A stretch of 64,000 bases of DNA from Chloroflexota bacterium. Its GTDB lineage: Bacteria; Chloroflexota; Anaerolineae; Aggregatilineales; Phototrophicaceae. Where the stretch lies: contig JAPOXG010000095.1 in NCBI GenBank assembly GCA_026707225.1, positions 165,905 to 229,904 of the forward strand, given 5' to 3'. A model generated the notes under the pieces. It ran no database searches and had not been told where the DNA came from. It saw only the letters and a list, made by a program, of their open reading frames with translations. Below are positions 59,300 through 64,000 of the stretch, piece after piece (position 1 is the stretch's first letter; the number at the start of each line of letters is the position of its first letter). The position numbers and the translations under genes were made by a program.

Positions 59300-60573
59300 G
59301 CGCCGGCGGTCTCCTGTTCCGGGTCGGTCGGATGCAAAATGCCGACCACGCGTGATCTCGGCGTCAGATATCGATTGGCGACTTCGAGCACATCATCGGC
59401 CGAGACGGCCATCAGCCGATCGGCATAGCGGTCGAACCAGGACACATCGCCCAGAATGAAAGACTGCGCCAGCCCATAAGCCTGCTCGGTGACGCTCTCC
59501 GTGCTGTAGGCGAAAGCCGCTCGCGTTTGCTTGCGCGCCTTGTTCAATTCAGCCTCGCTGACGCCCTCGGATTGCAAGCGCGCGATCTCAGCCAGCAGCG
59601 CCGCTTCCGCTTCTTCCGGCCGTCGTCCCTCGCGCAAGGTGATTATGATGCTGTACAGGTAGGGATCAACAGTGGACGTCAGCCAAGCGCCGACGCCGGC
59701 GGCGATTTCGCTCTTGACCAATGCCTGATAAAGCAGACTCGTCTTGTTGTCGGATGCGCCGCTGGACCCGCTGAGGATGGCGTCCAGCAGCCGCAGCTTG
59801 AACCAATCCTCGTGGTTCGCCGAAGGCGCGCGATGGCACATTTCGAAGAATGCGGTCTTGCCCGGCCGTTCGACCACGACGCGCCGTTCGCCAGCCTGCT
59901 CGGGCTCGGCTCGCGAAAAGAGATTGGGCGCCTCGCTGGCTTCAATCGAGCCGTAAAGCTCCTCAATCTTCGCCAGCATTTCGCCGGTGTCAAAGGCGCC
60001 AACCGCGATGGCCGCCGCGTTGGCCGGCTGGTAATGTTGGCGATAATGCGCATACAAATCAGCGCGCGTCATACTGCGCAGATCGGTCTCGTCGCCGATG
60101 ATCTCGTGATGATAGCCATGCACGCGAAAGGCGGCGGCGCGCAGCTCTTCCTGCAGCCAAAAGGTCGGCTGATTCTCCGCCCCCTGCCGCTCCGAGATGA
60201 TGACCGTGCGTTCAGACTCGGTCTCGTCCGCGTCAAACAGCGCCCCGGTCATGCGGTCGGCTTCGGCTTCCAGCGCGATGTCAATCTTGTTGGCCGGCAG
60301 CGTCTCGAAATACTTGGTCGCGTCCATCGAGGTGAAGGCGTTCCACTGGCCCCCCGCGCGGTCGATCTCGCGGTCCAGCGCCCCCGCCGGGAAGCGCTCG
60401 GTGCCCTTGAACATCATGTGCTCGACCCAATGGGAGATGCCGGTCAAGCCAGTGGGCTCGTTGCGGCTGCCCACGCGGTAAGCCAGCCACCAGCTGATGA
60501 CCGGCGCGCTATGGGCTTCGCGGAGGAGGATGGTGAGTCCGTTGTCGAGGGTGTGGTGGGTGAGGTGGGGCAT
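59296..60573 (-). CDS. Catalytic M16 zinc peptidase subunit
   Basis: The 425-residue protein carries the inverted zinc motif HWVEH (His48-Trp-Val-Glu51-His52) in GISHWVEHMMFKGTERFPAG, followed by the third ligand region ESERTVIISERQGAENQPT. It is the zinc-bearing half of an M16B pair, cutting peptides in the cell. It keeps a C-terminal R-like segment too. I chose ATG 60573, whose first residues MPHLTHHTLDNGLTILLRE match the family; a longer frame would enter the upstream promoter area shared with the restriction gene. Confidence 0.92.
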   Translation of the reverse strand: MPHLTHHTLDNGLTILLREAHSAPVISWWLAYRVGSRNEPTGLTGISHWVEHMMFKGTERFPAGALDREIDRAGGQWNAFTSMDATKYFETLPANKIDIALEAEADRMTGALFDADETESERTVIISERQGAENQPTFWLQEELRAAAFRVHGYHHEIIGDETDLRSMTRADLYAHYRQHYQPANAAAIAVGAFDTGEMLAKIEELYGSIEASEAPNLFSRAEPEQAGERRVVVERPGKTAFFEMCHRAPSANHEDWFKLRLLDAILSGSSGASDNKTSLLYQALVKSEIAAGVGAWLTSTVDPYLYSIIITLREGRRPEEAEAALLAEIARLQSEGVSEAELNKARKQTRAAFAYSTESVTEQAYGLAQSFILGDVSWFDRYADRLMAVSADDVLEVANRYLTPRSRVVGILHPTDPEQETAGA

Positions 60574-60679
60574 GGGCGTCCTGTGCTTGAAAATGAGACG
60601 ATAGTATACCATATCACGGAAGTCGACGAATGCGATATAATGCCGTTCAGTTCTATCGAATTTGAAGGGATTTTCAGAT

Positions 60680-63652
60680 ATGCCGCTTTCCAAGGAAGAC
60701 GCTCGCGAAAATCTCGAAGAGTTGATAGCGAAATTCTATCAACTTACACAAGAGCAGAAGGGCGAAGTAAGCGAAAGCAGCGTTTTCGGAAGTTTCATAC
60801 TGCCTCTATTTCGTGATGTGCTCGGATGGCCAACTGAAGACGTCACAAAATTCGCGCGTGAACAAGCGGTCGTCAGAGGCAGAAGAGTCGACGGGGTTCT
60901 CCATCTGGAAAGCGGTGAAAGGGTATTTGTTGAGGCCAAGAGGTTTAGCGCAATACAGCGACTTTCCAACTCCAATGAATGGACAATGGGACCCGGCCAG
61001 CTCTCACTGCCTTCAATGGCCACGGATCGCACAAGGGAAGAGCAGCAGGCCATTAACTACGCGTTCGAAAACGGTGGCAAATGGGCAATCTTGAGCAACT
61101 TTGAGCGCCTTCGCCTATTTAACGCGCGGCGCGATTGGCTTGTTCTTGCTTTCGAGACACCAGCCGCTTACAAAGATGACTTTGAACAGCTTTGGCAACT
61201 GTCTTGGGAAGAAATCCATCGTGGTAGCTTGGAGAGGATGGATAATCAGCGCATTGTCAAGGATGTCGACACGAATTACCTCGACTTTATAAATCAACAA
61301 AGAGAACAACTTGCTATTGACATAACGCTCAATCGTGAAGCAAACGCCTGGGCGTATTCCGAGAACGGAGAATTGCGTTTGGCTGCTCTGCGTGCGGTCG
61401 TACAACGTTTCCTCGACAGACTCGTCGTAGTGCGTTTTGCTGAAGATCATTTCGTAATTGATTCTGGGTCAATGAAACGCGCGTACGAGTATGGCAAAGA
61501 CAATCCTTATGCACGCGAACCCTACTATTATCTGCGCGAATTCTTCCGACGCTTCGATGAAAATCATAACTCCGCGCTGTTCTCATTGAGCGAGGTAGAT
61601 GACGCTGCGTTCAGTGAAACTGTGTTAAATCCGCTCATGGAACAGCTATACGAAGCCCGCTTTCGTGCAATGCCAGCCGACATCATTGGCAATACTTACG
61701 AGGAATATCTGGCCAAAACAATCGTCCTGGAAGACGGCGTCATTGCCATCAAAGACAATCTGGAAACACGAAAGGAACAAGGCAGCTATTATACGCCACA
61801 GTATATCGTCGAATTTATTGTCGACCATACGCTCGGACGTTTCTTGTATGGAACACAGGACGGTTCTCCAAACGGCATCAGAGCATACGGCGAGGTACGC
61901 AAAACTTCCACTGACATTCGCGACTTGCGTGTCTTAGACAGTGCATGTGGTAGCGGTTCGTTTCTCATATACGCTTATCAGGTTCTCGCTCGATTCTACG
62001 AGTCTGAAATCACGCGCTTAACAGAAGAATTCGACCAGAAAGTTAAAGATATTGCCGCTAGATTCGAGAGTGCAACCATTGATGACAGGATTGAAGCTCA
62101 ACGCATTGAAGACGAACGCGAGTTTCTTCGCAAAAATTATCGTCAACTCATTCTAGAAAACCATCTTTACGGCGTCGATCTTGACCCTCAAGCCGCCGAA
62201 ATTGCTGTGATGAATCTCATTTTGCGCGCTTTGGAGGGCTCGAAACAAAGCGACAAGCTGCCCCTCATCCTTAATCAGAATATCAAAGTTGGAAACAGTC
62301 TCGTAGGTTTGAGACCAGACGATGCGCCGTTAGAGGATCATGCCGAGGCGTTAGCCACGATCCGGCGGCTTAGAATAGAACTCATTGAAACCGACCACAA
62401 CGAACCGCGTCACGAGGAGATCCAGCTGGAGCTTGACGGCGCGACACAAGGTCTCCAGCGCGAGTTTCAGCGCCAATACTCAATATCCGCTAGACCTTTC
62501 CATTGGCATATTGAATTTCCTGAAGTCTTCGTCGATGAGAATGGACAGCCGTTGGACGACCCTGGATTTCACTTTGTCTTCGGCAATCCGCCATATGGTG
62601 CGAAACTTAGCGACTCTGAACGAAACTACTTCAGACGCGAATTCAATATCGGTATGACCAACAGCGCGGGACTGTTCATGGTGCAATCCCAGCGACTATT
62701 GAGGCGTAATGGTGGACATGGACTGATTGTCCCGAAATCGTTTCTATATGCATCCAATTGGCGCAAGCTTCGTGAGAGACTGGTGGATGGGTTAGAAATC
62801 ATAGCCGATTGCGGGCGCGGCTGGGCTGAAGTCCTTCTGGAGCAGGCAATCTACATTCATCGCAATAACGAACATATTCAAAACTATCGGAATTTGACTC
62901 TTCATAGAGAAGGTAAGGAAGGATTCGAAAACGTCGACAAACGCGAATGTCTGCGATTCAAATTGCTGTTAAATGGAATCTCCGCGTTAGATCTTGTGAT
63001 TGCGCATCGGATGCGTGACGCTGGTAGATTCTTGAGGGAGTACATCACGAACCGGCGCGGGGCAGGTTTGCAAAGCCGACTCAAGACTGAAAAGATAGGT
63101 TATCAGGTAATTGGCGGGAGAAACGTCCAAAGGTATCACTTGTCAGGCATCCGAGGCTACTTTGAAAATGACATAGTTCCCGACAACGCATTAATGAAAG
63201 CCGGCAGTATATTAGCGCAAACCATGATTGCCTTCATAGAAAGACCAATGCCGCACATTAAAATTACAGCGCACATTGTCAGCGAAGATGAAAGTGAAAT
63301 GTTGATACTCGACAAGGTAAATCAAATTAACGTGACAAACAATGAAATCTCGCCGCATTTTGTTTTGGCATTGTTTCATAGCAAGTTGTTGAATTGGTAC
63401 GTTTACCGGTTCATTGTGGCTAAGCCAATTCGCACAATGCAATTTGACAATCCCATAACCAACCGTATCCCTCTGCCTGACTTTGCTGGAAAGGCCGACC
63501 TAGTCGAAAAGATAACCGCCGAAGTCAAGGCAATCTACTCAAATCGTCACGCCAATGAGAAGTCTTCGCAAAAGCGCATCGACCAATACATTTACCAGTT
63601 GTATGGACTCTCTCAGGAGCAGATAGTCCTGGTAGAAGCAAACATGCCATAA
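60680..63652 (+). CDS. Type IIG restriction-modification protein (Eco57I-like)
   Basis: The 990-residue protein joins a nuclease to a methyltransferase. Residues 68-87 hold RRVDGVLHLESGERVFVEAK, the PD-(D/E)xK nuclease (Asp71, Glu85-x-Lys87). The amino-methyltransferase has motif I DSACGSGSF from residue 420, GVDLDP after it, and motif IV NPPYGA from residue 636 (N6-adenine type). A C-terminal part with RRGAGLQSRLKTEKIGYQVIGGRNVQRYHLSG is the target-recognition region. The DNA is visibly AT-richer than its surroundings, as expected of a transferred defence gene. ATG 60680 follows GGGA by eight bases. No partner subunit is present, in keeping with type IIG. Confidence 0.9.
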   Translation: MPLSKEDARENLEELIAKFYQLTQEQKGEVSESSVFGSFILPLFRDVLGWPTEDVTKFAREQAVVRGRRVDGVLHLESGERVFVEAKRFSAIQRLSNSNEWTMGPGQLSLPSMATDRTREEQQAINYAFENGGKWAILSNFERLRLFNARRDWLVLAFETPAAYKDDFEQLWQLSWEEIHRGSLERMDNQRIVKDVDTNYLDFINQQREQLAIDITLNREANAWAYSENGELRLAALRAVVQRFLDRLVVVRFAEDHFVIDSGSMKRAYEYGKDNPYAREPYYYLREFFRRFDENHNSALFSLSEVDDAAFSETVLNPLMEQLYEARFRAMPADIIGNTYEEYLAKTIVLEDGVIAIKDNLETRKEQGSYYTPQYIVEFIVDHTLGRFLYGTQDGSPNGIRAYGEVRKTSTDIRDLRVLDSACGSGSFLIYAYQVLARFYESEITRLTEEFDQKVKDIAARFESATIDDRIEAQRIEDEREFLRKNYRQLILENHLYGVDLDPQAAEIAVMNLILRALEGSKQSDKLPLILNQNIKVGNSLVGLRPDDAPLEDHAEALATIRRLRIELIETDHNEPRHEEIQLELDGATQGLQREFQRQYSISARPFHWHIEFPEVFVDENGQPLDDPGFHFVFGNPPYGAKLSDSERNYFRREFNIGMTNSAGLFMVQSQRLLRRNGGHGLIVPKSFLYASNWRKLRERLVDGLEIIADCGRGWAEVLLEQAIYIHRNNEHIQNYRNLTLHREGKEGFENVDKRECLRFKLLLNGISALDLVIAHRMRDAGRFLREYITNRRGAGLQSRLKTEKIGYQVIGGRNVQRYHLSGIRGYFENDIVPDNALMKAGSILAQTMIAFIERPMPHIKITAHIVSEDESEMLILDKVNQINVTNNEISPHFVLALFHSKLLNWYVYRFIVAKPIRTMQFDNPITNRIPLPDFAGKADLVEKITAEVKAIYSNRHANEKSSQKRIDQYIYQLYGLSQEQIVLVEANMP

Positions 63653-63654
63653 TC

Positions 63655-63970
63655 CCTCTGTGTTCTCTGCGCCTCTGTGTTGAATCGCATCCAACCCCCT
63701 CCGCGCGACCATCCAGTCGCCACGCGCCAACGCACTCCCGCTATCCTCATCTGATGACCGACTGCGCCTTTTTCCCGATCTCCCGCCAAGCCCTTGCCGA
63801 AAAACGCTTCTTGCCGGCAATGGCAAACATCTGCCGATTCCGCGCCCAAACCCGTGCCGACGCTCACTTTCCGCTTTGCCAAGTCGCGGCATCCACTTGC
63901 CAAAACCGCGACCATGCCGCTTCGTTTCCTCTGTGCCCTCTGTGCCCTCTGTGCCTCTGTGGTGAATCAC
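63655..63970. repeat. CTCTGTG direct repeats at the right edge
   Basis: CTCTGTG-type units stand at 63655-63690 (ending TTGAATCGC) and again, three and a half tandem units, at 63927-63970 (ending GTGAATCACC). Both are in the same orientation, about 270 bases apart. The last 348 bases hold no gene I can support; a six-frame look finds only antisense-like frames. This CCTCTGTG motif is a known style of interspersed repeat in environmental genomes (recalled, not searched). Confidence 0.55.
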
Positions 63971-64000
63971 CCTCACCCCCGCAGCTTCCGCGCCAGCACC

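Noticed and set aside
59527..60816. Long plus-strand frame opposite the M16 peptidase
   Set aside because: Antisense shadow; low-complexity Arg/Gly/Ala composition and no recognisable domain.
63539..63976. Minus-strand frame over the right-edge repeats
   Set aside because: It starts inside the CTCTGTG repeats and overlaps the restriction gene end; composition is repeat-derived.
63973..64000. Possible last codons of a minus-strand gene entering from the right
   Set aside because: Eight codons before a TGA read plausibly (VLARKLRG), but too few to support a call.

Overview
The window is a GC-rich stretch of bacterial chromosome. No rRNA or marker gene fixes the lineage. The gene content (SH3- and TPR-type proteins, large TIR/NACHT STAND proteins, TIR-FGE fusions, a Liv-type ABC transporter and short palindromic repeats scattered between genes) is what I would expect from an uncultured Chloroflexota (Anaerolineae-like) genome. 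That assignment is inference. Most of the window is housekeeping and accessory metabolism.

Layout. 1-5.2 kb: tail of an SH3-like protein, a family 2 glycosyltransferase, a TPR protein, a Nudix hydrolase, tRNA-Leu(CAA), a cobalamin adenosyltransferase and a GT39-like membrane glycosyltransferase. 5.3-7.4 kb: a divergent PyrK-like/PyrD-like pair that has lost hallmark residues, and an FmdB zinc ribbon. 7.4-13.3 kb: an Nfu N-domain protein, agmatine deiminase, adenylosuccinate lyase, IolD and a PfkB kinase. 13.4-18.8 kb: UDP-glucose dehydrogenase, an acyl-CoA synthetase and a P1B-4 metal ATPase with a palindrome inside its promoter. 19-25 kb: an M50-like membrane protein pair (one lacking the zinc motif), a Rieske oxygenase remnant with a large internal deletion, a flippase-like protein, a clan-A-like glycoside hydrolase and a Trm112-like protein. 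25-31.5 kb: ClpB, mannose-6-phosphate isomerase, an internally duplicated coiled-coil membrane protein and a sugar dehydrogenase.

31.5-40.4 kb (minus strand) is a four-gene STAND/TIR island, read in the order TIR-NTPase-HEAT, TIR-FGE, a small helical protein, NACHT ATPase. The small protein and the NACHT protein share a short glycine-rich beta motif, which suggests they pair. This looks like an anti-phage or cell-death conflict system.

40.6-50 kb: a DMT exporter, an APH-like kinase and a complete branched-chain amino-acid-type ABC transporter (livFGMH plus two tandem binding proteins). 50-53.2 kb: a glycosyltransferase, an alpha/alpha-toroid-like protein and an unknown cysteine-containing protein.

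53.3-56.4 kb holds two genes with in-frame TGA codons that I read as selenocysteine. One is an AhpD-like protein with a C-x-x-U motif, the other a UGSC-family protein. Each TGA is followed, at the expected distance, by a stem-loop with a G at the start of its loop, which fits a bacterial SECIS element. A thioredoxin-like fusion protein lies between them, so this looks like a small seleno/thiol redox cluster.

56.4-64 kb: FabF, a TfoX C-domain protein, a pair of M16 peptidases (one catalytic, one not), a type IIG restriction-modification protein with visibly AT-richer DNA, and a CTCTGTG repeat region at the edge.
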